This document shows, one piece after another, positions 1 to 7,655 of a DNA stretch of 55,601 nt. The notes beneath the pieces are model-generated. The model ran no database searches and had not been told where the DNA came from. It was given only the letters and a program-made list of their open reading frames with translations. Numbering within the stretch: position 1 is the first letter of the stretch; the number at the start of each line of letters is the position of its first letter. A program made the position numbers and the translations under genes. Origin of the DNA: a virus; the IMG/VR virus record IMGVR_UViG_3300048591_000469, positions 1 to 55,601 of that record; one strand, given 5' to 3'.

Positions 1-127
1 CACTTTTTCAACCGTAGGAGACAAAGCAATGAATCCCGAAGAGCTTCAACGCATGATCGCCGACGGCGTCGCTGCTGCGCTAAACCAACAGCGTGAGCAG
101 GATGCCGCCGCCGCCGCCGCCCAAGCC
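1..127. repeat. Terminal overlap, copy 1
   Basis: Identical to 55475-55601. It covers the last codons of the protease part and the first codons of the capsid gene, so the reading frame runs straight through the joint. Circularising here gives one continuous gene. The length of 127 matches a common assembler k-mer, which suggests a circular or circularly permuted molecule and not a true terminal repeat. Confidence 0.93.
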
Positions 128-1474
128 GCCTTTGACGCCGCCGTCAAGACCGAAGTCGACAAGCGCCTTGCGGGCAACCCCGCTGATCGCCGCTTGCCCT
201 CCTTCGAAGCGCCGAACGTCGCCCAATTCGGCAACATCTGGAAATACGACAACCTCGACGAAACGGACCTCGCCATCGCCATCGGCGTCCTCAAAGCCGC
301 CCGGTTGACCAACCGCTCGGAAGGTCCGAGCGAGAACTTGTTGCGGGCATTGGCCGTTCGCTTGGCCGACATGCCCGACCCGGACGGGCAATACATCGCC
401 TCGAAGATGGCGATGAAAGCCGCCGGGATGCCCGTCAAAGCCAACGAATTGAACCAGTCGACCCTCGCCTCTTACGGCGACGAATGGGTCGGCGTCACCT
501 ATTCGACGCAGATCTGGGACAAGATTCGCTTCGAAGCGCCGATTGTATCGAAGCTCCCGACCGTCGTCATCCCGCAGGGCAGCGAGTCGATTATCATTCC
601 GCTGAACTCGGCGTCCCCGACCTTCTACAAGGTCGCTCAAGCGTCGGCGATGGGGTCGAACCCGGGTCAATTGACGAACGTCGTCACCACCTCGAAGATG
701 TCGACCGACAAGGTCACGTTGACCGCCGGGAAGATGGGCGCGGCGGTCGCCTACACCGGCGAACTCGAAGAGGATTCGCTCTTGCCCTGGGCAAGCGAAC
801 TGCGCCGGGACTTGACCGCCGAAGCCGCTGAGGTCCTCGAACATTTGGTCATCGACGGCGACGTCGCCCCGGGCGCAACGACCAACATCAACCATATCGG
901 CGGCACACCGGGCGCGACCGACGTCTATACGCTGTTCGACGGCTTCCGCAAGCTGGCCCTTGTGACCAACACCGCCAACTCCCGCGACGGCGGCGTCCTG
1001 GACGTCTCCGACTTCCTGGAAACCGTCAAGCTCATGGGCGTTTCGGGCATCAACGCCATCGACCGCAGCAAGGTCAGCCTCCTGATCGACGTCAATACGC
1101 ATTGGTGGACTCTCGAACTGCCCGAAGTGTTGACGAAGGACGTCTTTGCGATGCCTACCATCGAAAGCGGGGCGCTCAAGTCTATCTGGGGCTACGAGGT
1201 CATCCCGACCGCCAACATGCATCGCGCCAGTGCGGTCCGCTTCGCCAATACGGCGGGCAAGGTCGACCAGACCACACCCGGCAATAACACAAAGGGCAGC
1301 ATCGTGGCGGTTCGTTGGGACCGCTGGCGCTTGGGCTACAAGCGCCGTGTAACCTTTGAGGTTGAACGGTCGGCGATGGCGGACGCCTCGACCATTGTCC
1401 TCATGATGCGCTGTGGCTTGCTGGCCCGCGACAACGAAGCCTCGGCGGTCAGCTACAACATCTCGAAGGTCTAG
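29..1474 (+). CDS. HK97-fold major capsid protein
   Basis: 481 residues that build the icosahedral shell. The N-terminus (about residues 1-60) is Ala/Gln-rich and helical, like the scaffolding delta domain that the prohead protease removes in HK97-type phages. The rest has the usual pattern of this family (hydrophobic beta segments around IIIPLNSASPTFYKV, then GELEEDSLLPWASELRR). A Shine-Dalgarno GGAG lies 8 nt before the ATG. The frame is also open upstream: bases 2-28 continue without a stop from the prohead protease at the other end of the window, so the capsid may also be made as the C-terminal half of a 689-residue fusion. Position after portal, MuF and protease supports the call. Confidence 0.9.
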   Translation: MNPEELQRMIADGVAAALNQQREQDAAAAAAQAAFDAAVKTEVDKRLAGNPADRRLPSFEAPNVAQFGNIWKYDNLDETDLAIAIGVLKAARLTNRSEGPSENLLRALAVRLADMPDPDGQYIASKMAMKAAGMPVKANELNQSTLASYGDEWVGVTYSTQIWDKIRFEAPIVSKLPTVVIPQGSESIIIPLNSASPTFYKVAQASAMGSNPGQLTNVVTTSKMSTDKVTLTAGKMGAAVAYTGELEEDSLLPWASELRRDLTAEAAEVLEHLVIDGDVAPGATTNINHIGGTPGATDVYTLFDGFRKLALVTNTANSRDGGVLDVSDFLETVKLMGVSGINAIDRSKVSLLIDVNTHWWTLELPEVLTKDVFAMPTIESGALKSIWGYEVIPTANMHRASAVRFANTAGKVDQTTPGNNTKGSIVAVRWDRWRLGYKRRVTFEVERSAMADASTIVLMMRCGLLARDNEASAVSYNISKV

Positions 1475-1496
1475 TCCAGGTCAAACCGTGAACCGA

Positions 1497-1532
1497 CCCG
1501 CCCCGCCGTTTAAGCATCGACGGCGGGGCGGG
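1497..1532 (+). terminator. Strong hairpin after capsid gene, without U tract
   Basis: A perfect 13-bp GC stem (CCCGCCCCGCCGT at 1497-1509 with its complement at 1520-1532) and a 10-nt loop, starting 22 nt after the capsid stop codon. No run of T follows. It may be a partial terminator, or a 3' stabiliser that raises capsid mRNA relative to the downstream genes. Confidence 0.6.
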
Positions 1533-1553
1533 CTACGCCACAGGGGAACATAT

Positions 1554-1901
1554 ATGCGAATTCGCTTCCTGCAAGACTACCGGGGACACCTGACCGGCGA
1601 AATGTTTTTCAACCGAAATGACGAGGTCGACGACACGACCCTGCCGACCGCCGCCGCGCTGGTCGCCGAGGGACGGGCGGAAGACATCACGCCGGAAAGC
1701 CCCGCACAAGGCGACGACGGCGAAGGGTCCGACCCGCCCGCTGACCCGCCCGCCCAGAATGGCGCTGACGGGCAAGGGACGCCCACAGCGACGCCCGAGA
1801 CGCCCGAGGCGGGTTCCACTACCAGCGACGCCCTGCCGTCGCCCGCTGCCCCTGAGACGGACCTTTCCGGCGAAGTGCAAGTCAAGCGGTCCCGCAAGTA
1901 A
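1554..1901 (+). CDS. Small head-module protein, disordered Pro/Gly/Ala-rich tail
   Basis: 115 residues. The start was chosen at ATG 1554, 8 nt after AGGGG and behind the hairpin. An upstream start at 1413 would overlap the capsid gene and lacks a ribosome site. The first 45 residues (MRIRFLQDYRG..., EMFFNRNDEVD) look like a small beta barrel, such as head-fibre or decoration proteins have. The remainder is an acidic, Pro-rich disordered tail ending KRSRK. A copy of the dispersed 20-bp repeat encodes the near-C-terminal ETDLSGEV. Function unknown; a head-associated role is inferred from position. Confidence 0.75.
   Translation: MRIRFLQDYRGHLTGEMFFNRNDEVDDTTLPTAAALVAEGRAEDITPESPAQGDDGEGSDPPADPPAQNGADGQGTPTATPETPEAGSTTSDALPSPAAPETDLSGEVQVKRSRK
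1855..1874 (+). repeat. Dispersed repeat copy (CGGACCTTT family)
   Basis: AGACGGACCTTTCCGGCGAA, near the 3' end of the 115-residue gene and in the same direction as transcription. Confidence 0.7.
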
Positions 1902-1946
1902 AACGCCCCGAGCAAGTCGGGCTTTGTTCTAGGGAGACAACGAACG

Positions 1947-2297
1947 ATGCCACTTTACAATAAAAAGAACAGCAAGAGCGTTATCCGTCAGGGGCTGGTC
2001 GCCGCCGCCGCCAATGGGGCGGTCCCGATCATGGCGGGGACCGTCCTCATCACCAAAGGCTCCATCTGCGCCCTGACCCTGGCCGCGCCGACGACCGAAG
2101 AGGACGGCACGCAACTGACCATTGTCTCGACAACGGCTTACGCCCACACCGTCACTCAAGCCAGCCCGGGGTTCAACGGGGCGGGCGGAAGCGGCGATGT
2201 GGCGACCTTTGCTGCTGCAGCGGGCGGGTCTTTGACCGTGATCGCCTACGGCGGCAAATGGTACGTCGCCAATCTCCAGGGCGTCACCCTGGCGTAA
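1947..2297 (+). CDS. Putative capsid decoration protein
   Basis: 116 residues between capsid and connector genes, where decoration or head-stabilising proteins sit. Ribosome site AGGGAG upstream. The protein is small, beta-rich and Thr/Gly/Ala-rich (AGTVLITKGSICALTLAAPT near residues 31-50, GSLTVIAYGGKWYVANLQG near the end). This resembles the beta-tulip or sandwich proteins placed after capsid genes, but I see no family-defining motif. Structural role inferred from place and composition. Confidence 0.7.
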   Translation: MPLYNKKNSKSVIRQGLVAAAANGAVPIMAGTVLITKGSICALTLAAPTTEEDGTQLTIVSTTAYAHTVTQASPGFNGAGGSGDVATFAAAAGGSLTVIAYGGKWYVANLQGVTLA

Positions 2298-2310
2298 GGA
2301 ACCGCCGATC

Positions 2311-2913
2311 ATGGCTTACTGCACCGCCGCCCAAATTGCCGCATATTTAGGAATGGAAGCCCTGACGCCCGGGTCGGCGCTTGAAACGGCGTTGACGGGC
2401 TACGCCGCAGCGGCGCAGGGAGTCATCGAGCAATACACCGGGCGCACCTTCGAAGCCGCGACGGCAACCCGCTATTTTCAACCGGACCAGGTCATCTTCG
2501 CCGGGTCGATCCATCTGGAGACTGACCTGGCCGAACTGACCAGCATTACGGGCGGGGACGGCGTCGTCGTCGCCGCCATAAACTTCGTGGGCGAACCGTT
2601 CCACCACAGAAAGCCCTGGCGCACGTTGCGCTGGACCCACGACGCCGGATGGGGTCAGCGTCAAATCGACCTCTATCGGCAGTCACTTGCCCTCAATAGC
2701 ATGCTCCAGATCGCCGGGAAGTGGGGTTATTCGCTCACGCCGCCCGCCGACGTCTTTCAAGCGTGCCAACGGCTGGCAAGTTACTTCTATCGGCAGCGCG
2801 ACACCGGCGGCGACCTCGACTCGCCCCGGGTCGTCGACGGCGTCACGTTGATGCCGTCGGTTATCCCGTCCGACGTGAACCGCATCCTGCGCGCGTACGT
2901 GAGCCGGTTATAG
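2311..2913 (+). CDS. Head-tail connector (adaptor)
   Basis: 200 residues. The opening MAYCTAAQIAAYLG followed by a helical region with IEQYTGRTFE is typical of gp6/gp15-like adaptors that form the ring below the portal. The middle carries RYFQPDQV and a Trp-rich segment. The C-terminus (DVFQACQRLASYFYRQRD) is helical. The gene follows the capsid/decoration genes and abuts the next neck gene, as in most siphoviral neck cassettes. Confidence 0.8.
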   Translation: MAYCTAAQIAAYLGMEALTPGSALETALTGYAAAAQGVIEQYTGRTFEAATATRYFQPDQVIFAGSIHLETDLAELTSITGGDGVVVAAINFVGEPFHHRKPWRTLRWTHDAGWGQRQIDLYRQSLALNSMLQIAGKWGYSLTPPADVFQACQRLASYFYRQRDTGGDLDSPRVVDGVTLMPSVIPSDVNRILRAYVSRL

Positions 2914-2915
2914 CC

Positions 2916-3326
2916 ATGTGGACTACCCTGGGCGAACTCATGCAAGACCTGGCGGACCTGCAGGTCGACGGCGTCAACCGCAGTCTGCCGCACCCGCCCG
3001 AGCAAATCAACACCGACGAACTGCCGATGCTCTACGTGCGCCTTCCGCAAAACGACACGGCGCAAATGCTCTCGTTCCAGGGCAACTTCGGCATCCGGTC
3101 GGTGACGCTGGACCTGGTCATCCTGGTGACGCCCCTCAACCTGGGAAGCGCCGCCAAGACAACGCTGGCGGTCGCAGGGCTACTCGACGCCCTACACAAC
3201 GCCTTCGTCGGGGAGGTCGACGCCCTCGGGCTGATCAGCTACCAGATGCGGGTCGTCGAAGCCGACTCGGGCGGTTCGACCCTGTATTGGGGAATCATCT
3301 GCACCGTGACCTGTTCCGCAAGTTAG
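2916..3326 (+). CDS. Neck / tail terminator-like protein
   Basis: 136 residues. The start was taken at ATG 2916, two bases after the adaptor stop; a longer reading from 2721 would overlap the adaptor. It is an alpha/beta protein with an early Leu-rich helix (LGELMQDLADLQ), a short RLPQND segment and strands SVTLDLVILVTP. Length and position between adaptor and tube genes fit a tail terminator or head-closure protein. Family assignment is by context. Confidence 0.7.
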   Translation: MWTTLGELMQDLADLQVDGVNRSLPHPPEQINTDELPMLYVRLPQNDTAQMLSFQGNFGIRSVTLDLVILVTPLNLGSAAKTTLAVAGLLDALHNAFVGEVDALGLISYQMRVVEADSGGSTLYWGIICTVTCSAS

Positions 3327-3353
3327 GGATTTTCAAGCGAAAGAAGAAGCGCC

Positions 3354-4082
3354 ATGCCGGTTAAGTCCTACGCCGTCCGCCTACTGATCGACGAATTCGA
3401 CTTCAGCACCGATAGCAATTCCCTGGGCATGTCCTTCGCCGCCGAGGAATTGCCCGCGTCCTCGTTCCAGGTCCCGGCCAAGCAGTCGATTCCGACGGCG
3501 GGGCAGAATAGCCTGAATCACGGCGGTTACTATACGGGCGGGACGGCGGGCAACATGGCGGAGGAACTCCGCACCCGCCTCGCCTCGGGCATCGCCGCAT
3601 GGGTCATCGTCCTCTTTGGCACGGTGACGATCCCGTCGGTCGCCTACGTTCGCAAGGGCGCTTGGATGGGGCAACTCACGATGGAAGCGCCCATTCGGGA
3701 ACTCCTGACCGTGCAAGGGTCCTGGCTATCCATCCCGACTTGGCGCGGGCTTGCCATCGTCGATCACGACCTCGAGGAGAATCACGCCGGGGCATTCGTC
3801 GACTTCAAAGCCAGCGGTCCCGACGGCGGCAAGATTGTCATTCAAACATCTGTTCTGAGCGGCGGGAACGTGACCGTTACCGTGAAGTCATCCGCCGCAT
3901 CGAACGGGTCCGGGGCGGTCCCGCTTGACCCGATCATCATCGACGAAATCGGCGTCGTGGAGGTCGACATCGACGAAGCGGTCGCCCGCTACATCGCCGC
4001 CGACGTCACCTTCGAACCCGGCGCAACCGCCGCTCGCATTTCGGTCATCGTCGTCGTTGACGGCGTCACTAGTACGTTATAG
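3354..4082 (+). CDS. Probable tail tube-type structural protein
   Basis: 242 residues, ribosome site AAAGAAG. The first 130 residues are beta-rich (YAVRLLIDEFDFSTDSN, then AEELRTRLASG) as expected for tail-tube or bacteriophage beta-sandwich proteins. The C-terminal 80 residues (GPDGGKIVIQTSVLSGGNVTV) look like an added Ig-like domain. It is directly followed by a second, smaller tube-like gene. One is likely the tube subunit and the other an accessory tail protein; I cannot say which from sequence alone. Confidence 0.68.
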   Translation: MPVKSYAVRLLIDEFDFSTDSNSLGMSFAAEELPASSFQVPAKQSIPTAGQNSLNHGGYYTGGTAGNMAEELRTRLASGIAAWVIVLFGTVTIPSVAYVRKGAWMGQLTMEAPIRELLTVQGSWLSIPTWRGLAIVDHDLEENHAGAFVDFKASGPDGGKIVIQTSVLSGGNVTVTVKSSAASNGSGAVPLDPIIIDEIGVVEVDIDEAVARYIAADVTFEPGATAARISVIVVVDGVTSTL

Positions 4083-4091
4083 GAGGGCTTC

Positions 4092-4511
4092 ATGCCACAT
4101 AAGACACTGCAAAATGTCGGGGTTACGTACAACGCTCTGAACCTGATCCCGTATTTGAACCAGGCGTCCCTGCAGGCGACCGTGCAAGCGGTCGACACCA
4201 CGAACCTGGGTTCAACCGGGCAAGAGCAGTCGCCGGGAGCGCCTTCGTTCTCGGTCCCGGTCGGCGGTTATTGGGCGAAGGAACTCGACGACGTCCTCGG
4301 CCCGGACGCCATCAGCCCGCCCACGACCCAACGGACCCTGGTCGTCTCGTTCGGCCCGTCGGGCAGCAAGGTTATTTTCACTTGGACCGGCGGAACTTAT
4401 ACCGGGGCGTTCATCTCGGACTACCAAATTCAAGCGTCGGACCCGCTCGGTCAATTGACCTGGTCGGGAACCCTCACCTGCTCGGGCGCACCCGCCCGCA
4501 CAACGGGCTAG
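4092..4511 (+). CDS. Major tail tube protein candidate
   Basis: 139 residues, ribosome site AGGAGG 6 nt before the ATG. Contains VQAVDTTNLGSTGQE followed by GGYWAKELDDVLG, a segment common in compact tail-tube subunits, and a C-terminal strand-rich part (SKVIFTWTGGTYTGAFISDYQI). The position immediately before the tail chaperones is where the tube gene normally lies, and the strong ribosome site fits high expression. Confidence 0.72.
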   Translation: MPHKTLQNVGVTYNALNLIPYLNQASLQATVQAVDTTNLGSTGQEQSPGAPSFSVPVGGYWAKELDDVLGPDAISPPTTQRTLVVSFGPSGSKVIFTWTGGTYTGAFISDYQIQASDPLGQLTWSGTLTCSGAPARTTG

Positions 4512-4530
4512 ACACGGACCTTTTATGGCG
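4512..4530 (+). repeat. Dispersed repeat copy
   Basis: ACACGGACCTTTTATGGCGA. It overlaps the start codon of the tail chaperone gene, and the ATG at 4525 lies inside the repeat. Confidence 0.7.
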
Positions 4531-4914
4531 ATCATGCGACACGAATGCCCCGTCGAGGGGCATGCCGACAACTTCGTAGAAATCTCGGATTCCTGGTCCC
4601 GGCGTGACTTCCGCACGTTCTGGGAAAGCAATGACCCGGTTCAACTCGTCGACCTTTATCAACGCAAGACCGCCGCATGCAACCTGACGCCGGTCGACCC
4701 GGGCGTTCCACCCATCACCAAAGGGGCGCAGATCGTCGAGGAAACGCTCGACACCCTCGACATGCGGGTCTTTATGTGGTTTCAAGCCGCATTCCTGGTC
4801 GCGGCGAACGAGGTCCAGAACCTGGGAAAAGCCGAACAGCGGCGCTTGTACTCGCCCTCCGCAACGAAGGCGGACGAGGAAAGCACGATGACGCCTACAT
4901 CGATGCCATCCTGA
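4525..4914 (+). CDS. Tail assembly chaperone, short form (gpG-like)
   Basis: 129 residues. Made by normal termination in the chaperone region between the tube and tape-measure genes. It should coat the tape measure during tail assembly. The 5' end sits inside a copy of the dispersed repeat and no clear ribosome site precedes it. The slippery heptamer at 4824-4830 lies near codons 100-102. After it the zero frame continues for 27 codons rich in Ser, Thr and Met, which look non-conserved. Confidence 0.8.
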   Translation: MAIMRHECPVEGHADNFVEISDSWSRRDFRTFWESNDPVQLVDLYQRKTAACNLTPVDPGVPPITKGAQIVEETLDTLDMRVFMWFQAAFLVAANEVQNLGKAEQRRLYSPSATKADEESTMTPTSMPS

Positions 4915-5138
4915 TGCGCTTGTTCCCCGGGCGAACCCCGGAGGAACTCGACGACATCGACATGGCTCGGTTGTCCCGGGCGTTAGACGCACGGCGAATC
5001 GAAGGGCTGGAGAATAAGCGCCGCCTCTGGCTCGACAAGGAAATCAAGACGATTGACCCGGACGATTGGCTGGCGATTCAAGAATACGAAGGCTGGTTAG
5101 ATGGCGAACGAAACCGAACGGATGCAGTTGATCATTGA
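4525..5138 (+). CDS. Tail assembly chaperone, -1 frameshift product (gpGT-like)
   Basis: Predicted product of a -1 shift at GGGAAAA (4824-4830). The zero frame reads G GGA AAA and, after slipping, G GGA AA then AGC CGA. The first 102 residues are joined to the -1 frame that reads SRTAALVLALRN... and ends DGERNRTDAVDH at 5138, about 204 residues in all. The -1 part has the acidic, charged helices (PEELDDIDMARLSRALDARRIEG) typical of T domains and overlaps the tape-measure start by 38 nt. The organisation is standard for siphoviruses. The frequency of shifting cannot be read from the sequence. Confidence 0.82.
4824..4830 (+). promoter_or_regulatory. -1 ribosomal frameshift slippery site
   Basis: GGGAAAA in the correct phase (X XXY YYZ), at the overlap of the two chaperone frames. 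This is the same class of heptamer as the lambda G/GT site. Confidence 0.85.
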
Positions 5139-7293
5139 CGCCCGCAATCAGGCTCGAGGACCCGTCGAGCAGGTGCGGGCGTCGTTGCGCGGGTTGCGCG
5201 ACGACGCCAATCAGACGTCCGACACCCTCTCCAAAGTGTTGACCGGCGGCTTGGTCGGCGGGTTGACGCTGATCGGCATCGGCCAAATCGCACAGTTGGG
5301 CGGGGCGCTCGTACAGTTTGGCGAGAAGGCGGACAGCGCCCGGATTGTCAAACAAGTGTTTCAGGACATGGCGTCCAGCATCGGCGAGTCGGGCGACTCG
5401 TTGCTGAAGAAGCTGCAGGAAGTAAGCCAGGGGACGATCTCGAACCAGGGTCTATTGGCAAGCGCCAGCCGAGCGTTCATCCTGGGCGTCGCCAAAGACG
5501 GCGACGAACTGGCGAAGATTCTCGAGGTCGCTGTGGCACGCGGCCAATCCCTCGGGGTGAGCGCCGAACAAGCGTTCAGTGACATCGTCCTCGGTATCGG
5601 GCGCATGTCGCCGGAAATTCTCGACAACCTGGGCATCGTGACCGACGGGCAAGCGACCTTCAAGGCCTACGCCGAAGCCATCGGCAAGACGACCGAGGAA
5701 CTGACCGAAGCCGAGAAGAAACAAGCCCTCATCAACAAGGTCATCAACGAAGGGGCGAGTGCGACGACGTTCTCGGCGTCAGCGTGGGAACAATTGACCG
5801 CCGCAATGGCGAACGCGTCCGACGTCCTGGCGGCGAAGGCGGGTCCAAGCCTGACCAAGTACGCCCAACAAGCCGCCGACATTATCAACCAAGCCATCGC
5901 CGCCCAGGAGGAATACGACCGTTCTCTGGCGGACGCTGACCTGTGGCAACGGGGCGCACAAATCACCTTCGAGACGGGTCAACTCGACCTATTGCGGGAA
6001 GCGTCGAAGGCGCTGCAGGTCGGGACGCCCGAATGGTTGCGGATGGAACGGGCGATCATCGACACGACCGACCGCATCGTCGCCTTCGGTGAGGAATACA
6101 ACGCCGCCGCCCAAATCACCGGCGCACCCATGATCGACCTGGACCATTTGCGCCAGGGCGTTGTCGGGTTCTACGAGGCGGGCGACGCCATGACGGAGGT
6201 CGGCAGCGATGCCGCCGCCGCCGCCGCCGAGGTCGAAACGCTGGTCAAAGAAATCCTCAAGGTCGACGCGTCCAAAAAGAGCATCAGCGACGTGGTCCAG
6301 GGTCGGCTCTTCGACCTGTCCCTCAAGCGGGCGGGCGGTGACTACGTCAAAGCCATCGGGTCGAACGAGCAGCAGTCGATGGACATCATCCGCCAAGCCA
6401 ACCTTTTGATGTTGCAGGGCGGCAAGGACCTGGAATACCGGGACCAAGTCATCATCCCGTCGTTGATCAACAAAGAGCAGGATTATCAACGTTCCATCGA
6501 AAAGACGTCAACGGCGGTTACAAAGGTCAACGAGGAATACCGCAAGCTCGAAAGCTCTGTCTCGTCGGTCCTAAGCAACGCCCTCGACCCGGGCGTCGGC
6601 GTCGACCCCGACAAGCTACTCGAGGAAAAATTCGCCTTCCGGGAAAGCGCCATCAACGAGAACGCCCGCCGCTTGGCGGATCTGGCGGTCAACGGCTTCA
6701 AGGACCAGGGCTGGCTCGACGAATTCAAAGCCCAAGCGCCGAACATCTGGGAAGCCCTACGCTTGGCCCAGAACCCGCAGGAAGAAGCGGCGTTTATGTT
6801 GCGTGAATTCCAGGACGGGCTACGCCCCGAGCTAATTGACAAGGACCGGGCGAAAGACCTGGTGCGGCGCATGCTTTTGGGCGATCAGAACATGGCGGAA
6901 CTCGCCAAAGAAATCGCCCTCGAACTCGCCGGGGAGATGGGCATTTCCGTCGACGAAGCCCTCGGCGTCGCCAAGAGCGCCCTGGGCGTCAAGGGCGGCG
7001 GCGGGCTAGACATCGCCGGGGCGGACGCCGGGACCGCCATTATTGGCGGGGCGGAAGCCGAAGCCCTGGCGTCGGGCGACAAAATTGCGGGCGGGCTGAT
7101 CGAAGCCCTGAGTAAAACATTTGAGCGACTCACCCAAGCGGGGCGGGACGCCGGAAACGCCTGGGGTGACGGGTTCCTGGAGAAGGTCGGCGAAGGGGTT
7201 CCTGCCGCCCTGATTACCATTCTCACCAACCTGATCACACCTGGCGTCGAAGCGAAACTCGCCGCAGCGTCGACGTTGACGGGAGCAGAATAA
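5101..7293 (+). CDS. Tail tape measure protein
   Basis: 730 residues. It sets tail length and fills the tail tube. Long amphipathic helices run from the N-terminus, with a Gly-rich hydrophobic segment at about residues 48-70 (LTGG.VGG.T.IGIGQIAQLG). The central part (about 90-220: Q.VFQDMA, ASRAFILG, LGIGRMSPEILDNLGI, EEL.EAEKKQALINKV) is the signature region of many siphoviral tape measures. At roughly 0.15 nm per residue the tail would be about 110 nm. No lytic domain is visible. The stop overlaps the next start (TAATG). Confidence 0.92.
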   Translation: MANETERMQLIIDARNQARGPVEQVRASLRGLRDDANQTSDTLSKVLTGGLVGGLTLIGIGQIAQLGGALVQFGEKADSARIVKQVFQDMASSIGESGDSLLKKLQEVSQGTISNQGLLASASRAFILGVAKDGDELAKILEVAVARGQSLGVSAEQAFSDIVLGIGRMSPEILDNLGIVTDGQATFKAYAEAIGKTTEELTEAEKKQALINKVINEGASATTFSASAWEQLTAAMANASDVLAAKAGPSLTKYAQQAADIINQAIAAQEEYDRSLADADLWQRGAQITFETGQLDLLREASKALQVGTPEWLRMERAIIDTTDRIVAFGEEYNAAAQITGAPMIDLDHLRQGVVGFYEAGDAMTEVGSDAAAAAAEVETLVKEILKVDASKKSISDVVQGRLFDLSLKRAGGDYVKAIGSNEQQSMDIIRQANLLMLQGGKDLEYRDQVIIPSLINKEQDYQRSIEKTSTAVTKVNEEYRKLESSVSSVLSNALDPGVGVDPDKLLEEKFAFRESAINENARRLADLAVNGFKDQGWLDEFKAQAPNIWEALRLAQNPQEEAAFMLREFQDGLRPELIDKDRAKDLVRRMLLGDQNMAELAKEIALELAGEMGISVDEALGVAKSALGVKGGGGLDIAGADAGTAIIGGAEAEALASGDKIAGGLIEALSKTFERLTQAGRDAGNAWGDGFLEKVGEGVPAALITILTNLITPGVEAKLAAASTLTGAE

Positions 7294-7652
7294 TGGCCCT
7301 TGTTGCACCGACCCTGAATGGCGTCACCCTGCCGCACGTCTCCCGTTTCGACTACGTTCGCCTCAAGCGGGGCGGGCGCTTGACCCTCGCCAGTGGCAAG
7401 GTCGCAACGTCCTTGATCACCGGGTCAAAGCACGTCTTCACATTGTCATGGTTGGCGCTCACCGAAGCCAACATGACGACCATCGAGGGCGCAGTCGACG
7501 CCGCCGAAGGGGCTGACGTGACCTTTCGGTCGCCGCGTGATTTGACCTATACGGTCCGGGCGGCGGCGGACAGCGACGGGCTGCAAGTGCAAGCGGTCCG
7601 GGCGGCGGGCGGGCTACGGTTCAACGTGACGATTGTCCTGCGGGAGCAGTGA
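7293..7652 (+). CDS. Small tail-tip (distal tail-like) protein
   Basis: 119 residues, translationally coupled to the tape measure. Beta-rich (LASGKVATSLITGSKHVFTLSW, then ANMTTIEGAVDAAEGADVTFRS). Size and position match the small distal tail or minor tail proteins that link tube and hub. No enzymatic motif seen. Confidence 0.7.
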   Translation: MALVAPTLNGVTLPHVSRFDYVRLKRGGRLTLASGKVATSLITGSKHVFTLSWLALTEANMTTIEGAVDAAEGADVTFRSPRDLTYTVRAAADSDGLQVQAVRAAGGLRFNVTIVLREQ

Positions 7653-7655
7653 CCT

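Noticed and set aside
100-125. GCCGCC tandem run
   Set aside because: Ordinary alanine codons in the capsid N-terminal helix; it makes part of the end overlap look repetitive but is not a separate element.
80-1222. 380-codon open frame on the minus strand across the capsid gene
   Set aside because: Antisense shadow of a GC-rich coding region; low-complexity Arg/Gly/Val composition and no ribosome site.
1413-1553. Upstream start for the gene ending at 1901
   Set aside because: It would overlap the capsid gene and run through the 13-bp hairpin; ATG 1554 has a proper ribosome site.
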